From: Fragilaria crotonensis
Lineage: Eukaryota > Bacillariophyta > Fragilariophyceae > Fragilariales > Fragilariaceae
Assembly (NCBI GenBank): GCA_022925895.1
Contig: JAKSYS010000258.1
Location: forward strand, 64,001 to 77,120
Direction of reading: 5' to 3'
Length of the DNA: 13,120 nucleotides
In this document: piece by piece, positions 1-8,726 of the stretch
Layout: every line of letters starts with the position of its first letter
Numbering within the stretch: position 1 is the stretch's first letter
The notes under the pieces: generated by a model
The model's input: the letters and a program-made list of their open reading frames with translations, nothing else
Databases searched by the model: none
Told to the model about the DNA's origin: nothing
Translations under genes and position numbers: made by a program

Positions 1-383
1 CCTAAGAGCTTATGAAGGATGGGCCTGCTTCTGGGCATTGCTAGTACAGCACGGCACTGTTCTACCGGCAGTCCGATGGTCGGAGGTAAAGTACTGGCAC
101 TGGAACACCTGGTACTGTCCAAAACATGTCTTACTGTATCTTGCTGGGATTTACTACCACGTGGTATGTACCAGTCAGCACCAGTCCACTGTCATCCTGA
201 ACAATGAACAGATTGTCGATTGAAATCAAGAAAAATGAAGCCTGTAGCATTCTAACGTCAACAAAGGGCGAAGTAATTGACCACCTTGTTCCATCATCTC
301 ATTAATCATCCTACACGCTACACGAGAACTCGTTTTCATTCGTATCCAAGAGTTTTCGCTGTAGTAGATCCAAAGAATACTCA
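1..383. other. Intergenic region upstream of the mitochondrial carrier gene
   Basis: I see no convincing gene here. The short open frames have no recognisable motif. Around 91-120 and 161-187 there are GTACTGG / GGTACTG / GTACCAG words, the same palindromic vocabulary that fills the other gene-free parts of the window. The stretch from about 230 to 383 should hold the promoter and 5' UTR of the carrier gene, but I can identify no specific box. Confidence 0.5.
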
Positions 384-1115
384 ATGTACGCCGAAGTCGT
401 GGCGGCGACGAGTGCGGGGATTGTCACCACTGTGGTTGGTCATCCGCTGGACACCATCAAAGTGCATCTGCAAACGAATCCATCCCTGAAGAGCACATGG
501 CAAGCTACTGCTTCATTGATTCACAACAAGGCACTGTTCCGTGGCATTCTCCCGCCATTAATCAACGCCATTGTGATGAATACCGTCATGTTTTCCGTGT
601 TCACCGGAATCAAACAAGGAATTGGAGATGACTCCTTGCCATCGGCGCTTGTGGCCGGATTGGCGTCGGGATTCGTCACAGCTTTCATCAGTACGCCGAC
701 GGATGCCATAAAAATTCAGTCACAATTGACGGGAGTCAGTAGTCGAGATGTACTGAAATCCGCATCTCCCACACGTCTCTTTCGAGGCCATGGTATCAAT
801 TTAGCGCGCGAGGGTGTCTTTACGATGGTATACCTTGGACTGTTCGACCAATTCCGTCCACGGGATTCGTTGTTGTCGTTGTGGGAAGTAGCCGTCGCTT
901 CGTCCTTGACTGGCGGTTTGGCTTGGATTGTTAGCTATCCATTCGATACCATCAAGACCGTGGTCCAATCATCAGCATCATCAATTAACTATCAACAAGC
1001 AATGAAACAGATAGGCGGTCACTATTATCGTGGATGTGGAGCATCGACCGGGAGGGCGGTCATGGTGACGTCGTTGCGAATGATTGTGTACGAGTCCATG
1101 ATGGCTACATCATGA
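384..1115 (+). CDS. Mitochondrial carrier family (SLC25-type) transporter
   Basis: This is a 243-residue, single-exon, intact protein of the mitochondrial carrier family, which exchanges small metabolites across the inner mitochondrial membrane, or less often across other organelle membranes. The three tandem repeats of the family are visible through their signature motifs: PLDTIK (residues 21-26), PTDAIK (104-109) and PFDTIK (185-190). Each is followed about 25 residues later by an FRG/YRG element (LFRGILPP, LFRGHGIN, YYRGCGAS). Each motif lies at the end of an odd-numbered hydrophobic helix. At 243 residues it is shorter than the usual 280-320 because the matrix loops are compact. The start is the first ATG in frame and leaves almost no residues before helix 1, so there is no cleavable presequence, as is normal for the family. 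The substrate cannot be read from the sequence. The general look is closest to the carnitine/ornithine carrier branch, which is inference. The 3' end faces the kinase gene 107 bp away. Confidence 0.93.
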   Translation: MYAEVVAATSAGIVTTVVGHPLDTIKVHLQTNPSLKSTWQATASLIHNKALFRGILPPLINAIVMNTVMFSVFTGIKQGIGDDSLPSALVAGLASGFVTAFISTPTDAIKIQSQLTGVSSRDVLKSASPTRLFRGHGINLAREGVFTMVYLGLFDQFRPRDSLLSLWEVAVASSLTGGLAWIVSYPFDTIKTVVQSSASSINYQQAMKQIGGHYYRGCGASTGRAVMVTSLRMIVYESMMATS

Positions 1116-1222
1116 TTGTCGACGGGCATGCAACCATACCAATCGACCTATCCTGAGAAGTTGAAAGGACACCGAGTTTCGGGTGTGATTATCGTTAAAC
1201 AGTTCGCATCTAAAGGCGCGGC

Positions 1223-4137
1223 TTACAATGTTTCCTCGTCGTCAACCTTAGGCTCAATGGCATTTGCCAGGGCCGTATTGGCGTCGATCAGGGCTTTTCG
1301 AGTGCCGTCCGGTAACGCGGCGGACTTCTCGGCCCGATACGCCGCACGGCGCAGCAATCCCGCGCCGACGCGACGGCCGAGATTCGCCACGCCCGGCAGC
1401 TGGTCCACTATTGCGGAACGAGTCTCTTGGTCCGACAAGAGTGATCCCACATTAGGAAGGGACCGCGGCAGACCCAACGCCCCATCACTTAATTGCTGGG
1501 CAAGCGCGCTGCGGGTGCCATCCGTGTTGTCACCAACGTCAGTGTTGAACAGGCGAGGGCTAAGGGCATCACGGAATTCTGCTGCAGTTGCCATAATTAG
1601 GTCGTCTTCAACTGTGGGTGCTAGAAGTGACTCCACGAAGTCGGACAGACCAGCTGGGCCATTGATAAAGGTATTTTTGAATGGGCCGGGAAGAAAATTT
1701 GAGATCGCTTCGGATTGTGCCAATATGTCCTTTGGGGCGCGGAGTGCAGCTGCAGTTGCTTTGGCGACGGGGCTATCGACGAGCGCTGCACGCAGTGCGG
1801 CCCTTGTCATCGCATCGCCCAGCTTCGCCGTTTCGTCAACCAGTATGTCCTGGAGTGTTGATCCTTGAGGATCCAAGAAAAGCTTGGCGAACTCGTTGGC
1901 GGCAGCTGCTTGACCCTTGCCATCGCGGTCGACGTCAGACGTAGCCGCAGTGTACGACGCAAAGCCCTCTGACATTTCAATGAGCTTCTTCGGAGAGAGC
2001 CCTTTATGCGTTGCTGTACCAGCGCCAGCCTGCACTTTGGCCAGGGAAGAAGTATCGCCATCGTCGGTGTCGTCCGAAAGGCCGAGCATGGCCCTGAGGG
2101 CTTTCTTTGCACGCGGGCTGCGATCCGTGAACAATCTGCGGGACAGGTAGGGATAACATTCCTGTACAATAGCGTAGTTCTCATCCATACTTAACCCGAT
2201 ACCTTCCAGTGTCGAGAAGGCTCTAGCAACGTAGAGTACATACGGCGGCAGGTTGAATAGTTCTCGATTTCGCTTTGACATTTCTTCCATCACATTTGTA
2301 ACTCCTTTTACATCCACACCCTCCGATTCGAGCTGCGCCTCCATGCGTTGGAGCATTTCAGCCCGTGCTGCTTTCTGAAGATCCTCGTCAGAAAGATCAG
2401 CTCCATATCGTTCCAGAAATTCTGCCTTGACTCGTTCTTGGATTTTCTTCGGCCCCCTCCCCAGAAAGCTGACGAAATGCAAACGAGAGCCCTTCTGTAA
2501 TACCACTTTGCTTCAATCGTTCTTCCGTCACATCGGGCGGCGAAAACCCAAGATTAATAAAGTCTTGAGGAATCGCATCGTAATCCTCGACGTTGATGTG
2601 CGCGATAAACTCAAGTAGAGCGTATTGGAGATCATTCGGAACTTCAAGTGTCATGCCCCAATCCAGGATACAGAGCCGACCATCTGTTGTGCGGAGGAGA
2701 TTACCTGAAGACAAGAGCGCAGGGGATGAGTGAATGCGTGACTCGCAAATGCAATGTGTCAATAAAATCGAACAACGCAGCTCCCACCGAATCAGTTATG
2801 AATCATCACAAACTCGTCATACGCACCTGGATGTGGATCGCAATGCAACACCCCCGTATCGAGCAGCATGGTCAAATAGGCGTTAATCGCCACACCACAC
2901 AGTCGCGGCACATCGGGCGACTCATCGCGGTCGAGGCGCGTGCCCGTCACCCACTCCGTGACCAAGACCTTGTCGCGGGTCAACTCCGAAACAATGGTTG
3001 GGGCACAAACGGCATCCAACCCGCGTTTGCGCATGGCGGCCTCAAAGTTGCGGGTGTTCTCCGCTTCCAAACGATAATCAGTCTCGGCCACGAAGCCTCG
3101 GCCCCACTCGTCAACTAAACTGATGGTAGTATCAATGTCGTCCTGTGTTGTTTTGATGCGATTGACAGCATTTTGAAGGATAGTTTGAATCGGAGTCAAG
3201 AGTCGGAGGACGTGAAGGTCGAGGGCAATTTCTGCCAGAATCCCCGGTCGCTGCACTTTGACTGCAACATCCTTTCCATTGGATGCCAGGGTGCCTCGGT
3301 AGACCTGTCCAATAGACGCAGACGCCACTGGCTTGGTCGAGATGGACGAAAAGACAGAACTCAAATCCGACACTCCGAATTCCTTTCGAAGAATATCAAA
3401 TGCCACGTCCGAATCAAAGGGTGGGACGGCATCCTGCAATTGTCGGAGCTCCAGGGCATAAGGAGCGGGTATCAGGTCTGTTCGGATGCTGAGAGCCTGT
3501 CCCAACTTGATGAAAGTGGGCCCAAGCTGTTCGCACAGCTTGAGTGCCTCCTTCGCACGACGGGGTTCGGCATTGCGGAGGGCCGTGTATTCTTCATCTC
3601 CAAACAACTTTCCAAGCACAAGCCAGTCGAACAAAAGTCCAGTATTGAAGGCACCAGTGAGTAAGGTCAATCTGAGAATCCTCTTCAAGACCATGAGGGG
3701 CCGTTGCTTATAAAATTCTGCGCTTGCTTGTGGACTGTATGTGTTGGTGCCGGGCTGGAACGGTGCATCGGAGAAATCTTCAGGTGTGTTAATGAAAATC
3801 AAAAGAATGTTTCCCAAGGCAAAGGCGGCAACTGCAGCTGCATGCCACGGGGTAGCTAACAAGTTTGATAAATCTGCGAATGTGCTCTCGTCGACTTGGA
3901 CATTTTGAGTCATTTGCAGAAAGATTTGTAAATCTCCATAAGTTGACCACTTCCATCGACACCATCGAAACCTGTAAAACCATCAAACCCATTGATAGTA
4001 GGAGGCGCCGGCAAGTGCAGATTTGGTATAGATGCCAGTCGATTTGCTATTGCCGATGGTACTGTGAATGCCTCGGTTGTGCTGAAACACGTGATCCATA
4101 GCAAGGCCGCTAACACGGACGACCGCCTCTGCCTCAT
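1223..4137 (-). CDS. Plastid-targeted ABC1/UbiB (ADCK-type) atypical kinase, 3 exons, one frame break
   Basis: The protein would be about 907 residues if spliced at 3962-3895 and 2826-2705 and if one extra base near 2453-2462 is ignored. The family consists of atypical protein-like kinases. Plant and algal plastid members (ABC1K) act at plastoglobules or thylakoids in quinone and lipid metabolism. Residues 1-23 form a signal peptide (two arginine pairs, then a hydrophobic run) ending TEA|FTVPS, a diatom ASAFAP-like site. Residues about 76-93 are hydrophobic. Kinase landmarks: KLGQ (188-191), the alanine-rich loop ASASIGQ (249-255), VAVK with Lys271, ETD of the ExD motif (329-331), HCDPHPGN (409-416, split by the second intron) and LDWG in place of LDFG (Asp429). 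Residues from about 497 onward form a long C-terminal extension, alanine- and leucine-rich with many charged residues, typical of plastid ABC1Ks and without a known fold that I recognise. The stop is TAA at 1225-1223. The family call is secure. The exact exon 1 junction and the frame restoration are inferred. Confidence 0.88.
2453..2462 (-). other. Frame break in the kinase gene at a G-rich tract
   Basis: On the coding strand the sequence is GGGGAGGGGG. Upstream the protein reads TEGLSFAFRQLSG. Downstream, in the next frame, it reads GPKKIQERVKAEF, and both halves fit one continuous ABC1K alignment. Removing one base, for example the A, gives QLSGGGPKKIQER without any gap. No GT-AG intron fits because the conserved halves abut. 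Confidence 0.85.
2705..2826 (-). other. Intron 2 of the ABC1-type kinase gene (122 bp, GT-AG)
   Basis: On the minus strand the exon ends CATCCAG, followed by the donor GTGCGT. The acceptor is the pyrimidine-rich CTCTTGTCTTCAG. The junction splits a glycine codon (G|GT) and exactly rebuilds the catalytic-loop motif HCDPHPGNLL, whose parts lie on either side. Unspliced, the frame would run into a stop shortly after. The splice is therefore supported both by consensus sites and by the protein motif it restores. Confidence 0.93.
3895..3962 (-). other. Probable intron 1 of the ABC1-type kinase gene (68 bp, donor ambiguous)
   Basis: The exon with the plastid presequence and the kinase exon are in different frames, and the first frame stops at 3912-3910. 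Splicing from GTGTCG at 3962 to CCAAG ending at 3895 joins FTGFD to VDESTFADL in frame. A TGACTCA word inside could serve as branch site. Two other GT donors further along, near 3950 and 3947, give the same frame with introns of 56 and 53 bp. The acceptor is AAG rather than the preferred CAG or TAG. A one-base deletion near 3912, joining the frames without an intron, is a real alternative given the other frame breaks in the window. Confidence 0.45.
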
Positions 4138-4413
4138 CTTTACTGACTGGAGAAAATTGCGAAGCTGTTGATATATTGTGTGGTGTGGAAGCCAATGGAC
4201 CGATCTTGTTAGACACGATTGCAATCAGGATTTCTTTTGCGAGAAACGGGTGCAATGGGAGTGGTGATCCTGACGATTCCGCTCTTCAGAACGACACACA
4301 TTTCTATATCTCTGAGTCACAACAAGGCACCTTCTCAGCAGCAGGGGTGAGGTGGGAGAAAAAAATGAAGTATGCTTTTATACATACTGTACACATGACA
4401 ACATACTCGTATA

Positions 4414-4441
4414 CCTGCGCCCTGCGCCCTGTGCCCTGTGG
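4414..4441. repeat. Short tandem repeat, four 7-bp units
   Basis: The units read CCTGCGC, CCTGCGC, CCTGTGC and CCTGTGG in direct succession, so two exact copies are followed by two with one and two changes. This is a small minisatellite in the divergent intergenic region. No function is evident. Confidence 0.85.
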
Positions 4442-4571
4442 TACAAATGGCTACTCGTATTGAGCAATACATGCTATTCATAGATTCATAGTAGCTATGA
4501 TAAAGAATGAAATCCATGAACACGTTAACATATATCCATATATTTGTCGGTATTGTCCTATGAACGGAGTA

Positions 4572-4579
4572 TGACGTCA
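4572..4579. promoter_or_regulatory. TGACGTCA palindrome (bZIP/CRE-type site)
   Basis: A perfect 8-bp CRE palindrome lies 435 bp upstream of the kinase start and 399 bp upstream of the pseudouridine synthase start. Related TGACGT elements mediate CO2/cAMP-responsive transcription by bZIP factors in the diatom Phaeodactylum. That this copy is functional is inference, since an 8-mer of this kind can occur by chance in a region this size only rarely, but not negligibly. Confidence 0.4.
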
Positions 4580-4977
4580 TTATTGAAAAGTGCAGTACGT
4601 ATGAAACACACATTTGCAATACACTACCATACCCCTGGTGTGTATCATATACATAGGTATTCATCAGCACTGTAGAAAAATACAGTATGAATTATGAATA
4701 GTGATATCAAAAATGTTTTAACGAACTCGACCATAATGATGCGACCGTTTGCGTGAACTTGTCGTGCTTGTGGTGTTCGGGTAATAATTCATACGCTAAT
4801 GGAGTCGACCCTACCAGTAGAGATTAGGTTCAGTACTCCAGTGCTGGTATGCATAGAACGAAAGAGCATACAGTAACAGTCTGATTCTGAACCATCCGCC
4901 ATCCGCTTCTTCCTGTTCAATCCTCAAACTCGCAAAAGAGGCCACTGTATTCTTGGATATTCCGAGGATCGTCGAGG

Positions 4978-6278
4978 ATGAGACTTGCGCTCTCCTTGGT
5001 GATTCTGTTTCGATTAGCAACGATGATGCTTGTTCATCGGCTTGTGCGTCTTCCCAGAGCATCTGCTGCGTTTGCATCTAGCAGTGTGTTTGCGCCGTTA
5101 CAATCCCAGCAGCACCAACATGGCAACCAACATCAACAACAACATCAAGGACAAGTGTTCATGCTACAACGCTGCGGCTTGGCTGGAATGTCACGTCACA
5201 TGAAGACGCCAATGAAATCCAGACCTCGTATATCACCACTCATTCCTTTGTTACCATCAATACCAACGTCCATGCGTGTGTACAAGGGTGACAATAATGG
5301 AAGCAGATCCAGCCGTACAGCGACAGCCGGAAATAGTGAAAAAAGCAAGGACGGACCGAAAAAGATTACTAATCGTCCACATCAATTACGTGCTGATCGT
5401 GTCTTGGCCAATCGAGGATGGGGAAGTCGATCGGAATGTTTTGACGTGCTCAAACAAAAACGTGTCAAGGTCCTTCGTGATGGACAGTATTATATCCTAC
5501 AAGGTCCATCCGAGCGTTTGGATATGAACGAGGCCATTTGGGTTGATCACAAGGAACTACCACAGATACCTCTGTTGCTCGTTTATCACAAACCTAAATG
5601 GGTTCTCAGTGTCATGAATGATCCCAAGGGACGACCCTGTCTCGCATCTGTCTTGCCGAAACAGTACCAGAGTCAAGACTTGCATCCCGTGGGTCGTTTA
5701 GATTATGATACATCCGGGTTGTTGCTCTTTTCCTCGATTGGGGTCTTGACTCAAAAATTGCTCCACCCCACCCATGCTGTTCCCAAACAGTACATGGCCT
5801 TGGTACAGGAGTTGTGGATGAGACGCAACTGTCGGAAACACTGGCTCGCGGTGTGGAAACGACCGAAGGGACGCATACGGCAGAATTGGTAGACGTGCAA
5901 CACTTGACACAGGAGGATTCCCAACAAGTATGGCAGAGAGTCCGAGATACACTGCCTCCAGAATACGATGTGGAGGAACTGGAAGAACGACGGTTTCTGC
6001 CGGATTCGACAACGACTACTTCGGATGGCACGACGACTACTTCGACTTCCCTCATATTATCTCAAGTGCGGTTGGTTGTGACGGAGGGCAAGCATCGCAT
6101 GGTACGACGCATGTTGGCGAATTGTGGTCATGGGGTCGTTGAACTCAAAAGGGAAAAGCAAGGTGTTGTCGAGTTGGGAGATTTGCCCGAAAACGAATTT
6201 CGTCGATTGACGCCTGACGAACAGGAGTGGGCACAGTCGATGGTGCCCAGTAATGCAAGAAAGAAAAACAAAAAGTAA
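4978..6278 (+). CDS. Organellar S4-domain RNA pseudouridine synthase (RsuA/RluB/E/F family), one frame break
   Basis: With one base restored near 5808 the protein is about 433 residues. It isomerises specific uridines in RNA, in this family usually rRNA. Residues 1-40 are hydrophobic and Arg-rich, ending RASAAFASS, and suggest import into the plastid or mitochondrion. A start at Met16 or Met17 would look more mitochondrial. A Gln/His-rich stretch occupies about 43-59. The S4 RNA-binding domain runs about 137-190 (LRADRVLANRGWGSRSECF). The catalytic motif is GRLDYDTSGLLL (239-250), with Asp242 as the expected nucleophile, then HPTHAVPKQYMA. After the frame break at about residue 277 the protein continues GVVDETQLSETLARGV and ends with the conserved VTEGKHRMVRRMLANCGH and LGDLP elements. 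A low-complexity insert (TTTTSDGTTTTSTS) lies between. The protein is longer than bacterial RsuA (about 230-300) because of the N-terminal extension and inserts. Confidence 0.92.
5803..5813 (+). other. Frame break in the pseudouridine synthase gene
   Basis: Frame 1 reads KQYMALVQ and then a non-homologous tail ending at a stop at 5892. The frame one base back reads GVVDETQLSETLARGVETTEG from 5808, which is the expected continuation of the RsuA family (KxYxAxVxG). One missing G in CAGGAG (CAGGGAG) would restore it. The conserved blocks touch, so no intron fits. Confidence 0.85.
6012..6044 (+). repeat. 12-bp direct repeat within the pseudouridine synthase gene
   Basis: ACGACTACTTCG occurs at 6012-6023 and again at 6033-6044, offset by 21 bp and so in frame. 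It encodes the threonine-rich insert TTTTSDGTTTTSTS. This is probably a slippage-type expansion in a surface loop. Confidence 0.8.
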
Positions 6279-6398
6279 AGCAATGCATTCGTCGCTCTAC
6301 TATCATACCATTGGTTCTAGCTTTATATCTGTGCATCGCCGCGTACAAAATGGCGACAAACATAGTTGCCTCCCAAAAATCGTGCTTCGAATATTCGT

Positions 6399-7377
6399 CT
6401 ATTCGGCCAACGGAGAGACGAATGGCTCGGTACTAGCACCCGGGACGACATCTTGTTTGCCAAACAATTGAGCCGATACTCCACCTTCGGTCTTATCAAT
6501 ATGCGAAAACTCGAGACGGGTGAAGACATTTAGCGACTTGCGAAGATGCGGCGGTTTTTTCTTCTTGTAGTCTGAATTGGTGACACCCTTGACCTCATAA
6601 ACACACAGGGTGATGGGTTGCGTACCCAAAACAAGCCCCAACGGAAAGGGGTTGACACCTATAACATTCATGCACTTCCATTGGATCCAATCGACGTAGG
6701 CTGACCACAAGGACATGGTGTACGTGTCTTCACAGTTCAAGAATGCATCCTGCCCCAAGCTTGCGACGACGCTGGACGCTCGCATCACTTTCCGGTAGTT
6801 CTTTACCCAACTCTGGTGGAGTTTCACCAGGTTTAGTAATGACAATTTTACCCATGGATGCTTCCACTGGGAACGACAAATGTGTCTTTTCGTAATTCCC
6901 TGATTCCAAATCCTCTTTTGTCGTCTTCTTATCAACCCCCCAACTGTAATGAAATCCAGTATTAATGCGTCCAATCATGGCCAACAAAAACGAGGTCAGC
7001 CCCTTCGTCAATCGGCCCAATTTCATTTTCCGATCCACTTCGCACCCCAAGAAAATGGGTCCCGTCGGTACCTTCTTGAACTTGACACGGAATTGAAATT
7101 CCCATCGTCGCTGCTGTCCTTTCATATATTCCGATGTCGCCTTGGCACGGGGTAGAGTGGGCGTGGAGGAACCGTCGTCCACATCGGGAGTTCGGAGGAG
7201 GAGCATGACTTCAATGGTGAAGAATTCATTTTCCAACACGACCGGCTCCGAGTTGGGAATAATGCGTTGCTGCGATGCAGTGTCAATTATGCAGACGTGA
7301 TGAAGAAGTGGATGATGACCGTCGTGACCTTCTTGTCGCAACTCATTTGCGGTTGTGGCGGTGGTATTGGCAGTCAT
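6399..7377 (-). CDS. DUF1769-like protein of unknown function, one frame break
   Basis: With one extra G ignored at 6753-6756 the protein is about 325 residues. I recognise the pattern of the eukaryotic DUF1769 family (fungi, protists), whose biochemical role is unknown. Visible elements: residues 93-121 (WEFQFRVKFKKVPTGPIFLG, then CEVDRKMKLG), a hydrophobic helix about 122-137 (RLTKGLTSFLLAMIG), HYSWG (143-147), and GKIVITKPGETPPELG (176-191). After the frame break at about residue 208 come TYTMSLWSAYVDWIQWKC and NPFPLGLVLGTQPITLCVYEV. There is no signal peptide. The ATG at 7377 is the first in frame; the open frame continues upstream only to non-ATG codons. The N-terminal 20 residues are low-complexity (Thr/Ala/Asn). 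The 3' end converges with the pseudouridine synthase gene, 120 bp away. A TGACGT half-site lies at 7435-7440, about 60 bp upstream of the start. That the gene is real is clear; the family name is from memory of its motifs. Confidence 0.75.
6753..6756 (-). other. Frame break in the DUF1769-like gene at GGGG
   Basis: The coding strand reads AAGCTTGGGGCAGGATGC. The upstream frame gives SVQRRRKLG and then a short tail to a stop. Skipping one G gives KLG-QDAFLNCEDTYTMSLW, which continues the domain. The CAG here looks like a splice acceptor, but no upstream donor in the right phase exists within a workable distance. Confidence 0.8.
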
Positions 7378-7855
7378 GGTTTGGAGTTTTGATGTGGTTT
7401 GATACAGTGATGTGTGCAAGATTCACTCCAAGGGTGACGTTTTGTAGAAACAGACTTGCACTGATGAGGAAGATTCGCCTTGGTTAAAAAAGAATCTGCC
7501 GACAGATGACTGTGATGACCTTTTTCCGTTTCGGATCGACAATCAACAATCAAAGCAGCACGATCTCTTGAATGCACTGGAGTTGATAGTCGTGTAAATG
7601 AGTTAATTCTCCGAGAGGTGGTGGGAATGGGAGAGTACACTCACGAGCCAATGCTTTCAATCAGTTTGAGCGATACGGCACGTAACGACGAAAATTGTGG
7701 TTGATGACTTTTGGAAGAAGGAGCTGAGACATGCGGTACGTACAATGTACGTGTAATGTACTATTGCATACCAGTTACCTCCCGGTAGTATGTATGTGTA
7801 CCAGCAATGACAAATGTCGTGCAAAATCGAAGAAGAATAGTACGAAAACGTAACC

Positions 7856-7869
7856 GGTACTCAGAGCAC
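7856..7869 (+). repeat. 14-bp direct repeat, copy 1 (GGTACTCAGAGCAC)
   Basis: This word recurs at 8727-8740 as GGTACTCGGAGCAC with one change. It is flanked by ACCGGT and ACCGGTAGTA here, and by GTACCT at the other copy. It may mark an older duplication within the intergenic region. Confidence 0.6.
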
Positions 7870-7902
7870 TACCGGTAGTACAGTAGACTGTGTTCCTACG
7901 TT

Positions 7903-7935
7903 GGGAGCCCGTCTATCCCCCCTTTTCCAGCCGGT
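7903..7935 (+). repeat. Degenerate third copy of the inverted-repeat arm
   Basis: GGGAGCCCGTCTATCCCC followed by AGCCGG closely resembles the arm at 8345-8375 (GGGAGCCCGTGTATGTCCCC, then AGCCGG). The matches are interrupted by a few substitutions and a small length difference. It suggests a dispersed repeat rather than a single hairpin. Confidence 0.5.
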
Positions 7936-8210
7936 CGAACGTTCTAAATAAATCGACTTCGTGAAATTAACTGCGTTATCAGCCAACCACCTACTTTTTA
8001 TGAGATACACACATGCTTATATACAATTAGTATGTACTTGTACTGGAGTACCAGTACACAATTTCTTCTCACCAGCTTCTGAAATCCGGTCTGTCTGTCG
8101 GTCCTTTTTTTTGTGTGCTGTGAGCTGGGACGCGTACATGTATGTACATGAAATGCATCCCCGCCTACCGTAGAAACAGACGTTCGATAAACATGTATAG
8201 AAGAGTTTAG

Positions 8211-8238
8211 TATATATACATATAGTATATATATATAC
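8211..8238. repeat. TA-rich microsatellite
   Basis: An alternating TATATA/ACATATAG run. It is the most AT-rich spot of the intergenic region and near-palindromic. No function can be assigned. Confidence 0.6.
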
Positions 8239-8344
8239 AATTAGAGCAACGCAAGTAATACAGGGAGGTCCGGTAAAATGACGTTTCTTCTCGTAGCTTC
8301 TACATGCAATTAATACCAAGCAGAGGTGCGTGGCCGGACCTTCC

Positions 8345-8375
8345 GGGAGCCCGTGTATGTCCCCTAATCGAGCCG
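8345..8375 (+). repeat. Left arm of an inverted repeat (MITE-like candidate)
   Basis: Positions 8351-8375 are an exact reverse complement of 8542-8566 (25 of 25 bp). After one mismatch the match continues for GGGAG at the outer end. The arm begins GGGAGCCCGTGTATG and ends TCGAGCCG. Together the arms bound about 228 bp without an open reading frame, a layout typical of a small non-autonomous DNA element. I see no clear target-site duplication outside the arms. Confidence 0.7.
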
Positions 8376-8541
8376 GCAATCACCTGCAGTAGTGTACGGG
8401 AGTACTGAGTCCTACTTACTACTGGTACAGTGTACGGTATTTCTGTCCTCAGAGGAGCAGTCTGAGATTTGTAGGTAAAGTTGATGTGTAACTTAATTTG
8501 CATTATAATTTATGGAGTCGATTTTTTTAGAAAAGCTCGAT

Positions 8542-8572
8542 CGGCTCGATTAGGGGACATACACGGCCTCCC
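8542..8572 (-). repeat. Right arm of the inverted repeat
   Basis: This is the reverse-complement partner of 8345-8375, 25 bp perfect over 8542-8566. Immediately inside it lies a run GAAAAGCTCGATCGG, which partly echoes the arm sequence CGATCGGCTCGA and adds local palindromy. Confidence 0.7.
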
Positions 8573-8726
8573 CGATAAAATCAATGAGCGCACCATAATG
8601 CAAAATGCATGCCCTGCCGAGATATCAGCATATGGAGTGGTACTACCAGTACGCCAGTACGCCATGCATACATATACCGGTATATATATCACCTGCTGAT
8701 ACATGTTGTAGCTGCATGTAGTACCT

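Larger units (their letters stand above)
4138..4977. promoter_or_regulatory. Divergent intergenic region between the kinase and pseudouridine synthase genes
   Basis: These roughly 840 bp separate two genes transcribed away from each other, so both promoters and 5' UTRs should lie here. I see no coding sequence. The middle (about 4490-4560 and 4620-4720) is AT-rich, with ATATATCCATATATT-like runs. Specific items listed separately are four tandem heptamers at 4414-4441 and a perfect TGACGTCA palindrome at 4572-4579. The right end (about 4811-4856) has CAGTACTCCAGTGCTGGTA, part of the palindromic word family found elsewhere in the window. Confidence 0.5.

Noticed and set aside
1116-1868. Long plus-strand open frame (about 250 codons) opposite the kinase C-terminus
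   Set aside because: It is the antisense shadow of the kinase coding exon. It has Arg/Ser-rich composition typical of such shadows and no family features.
2648-3664. Plus-strand open frames opposite the kinase exons
   Set aside because: They overlap clearly conserved kinase motifs on the other strand and show no motifs of their own.
5803-5808. GTACAG read as a splice site in the pseudouridine synthase gene
   Set aside because: Family residues continue unbroken on both sides (KQYMALVQ and GVVDETQLS), leaving no room for an intron. A single-base indel explains it better.
8062-8301. TTTCTTCTC..AGCTTCT occurring at 8062-8080 and 8284-8301
   Set aside because: The match is short and gapped in pyrimidine-rich DNA and does not extend, so it is probably coincidence.
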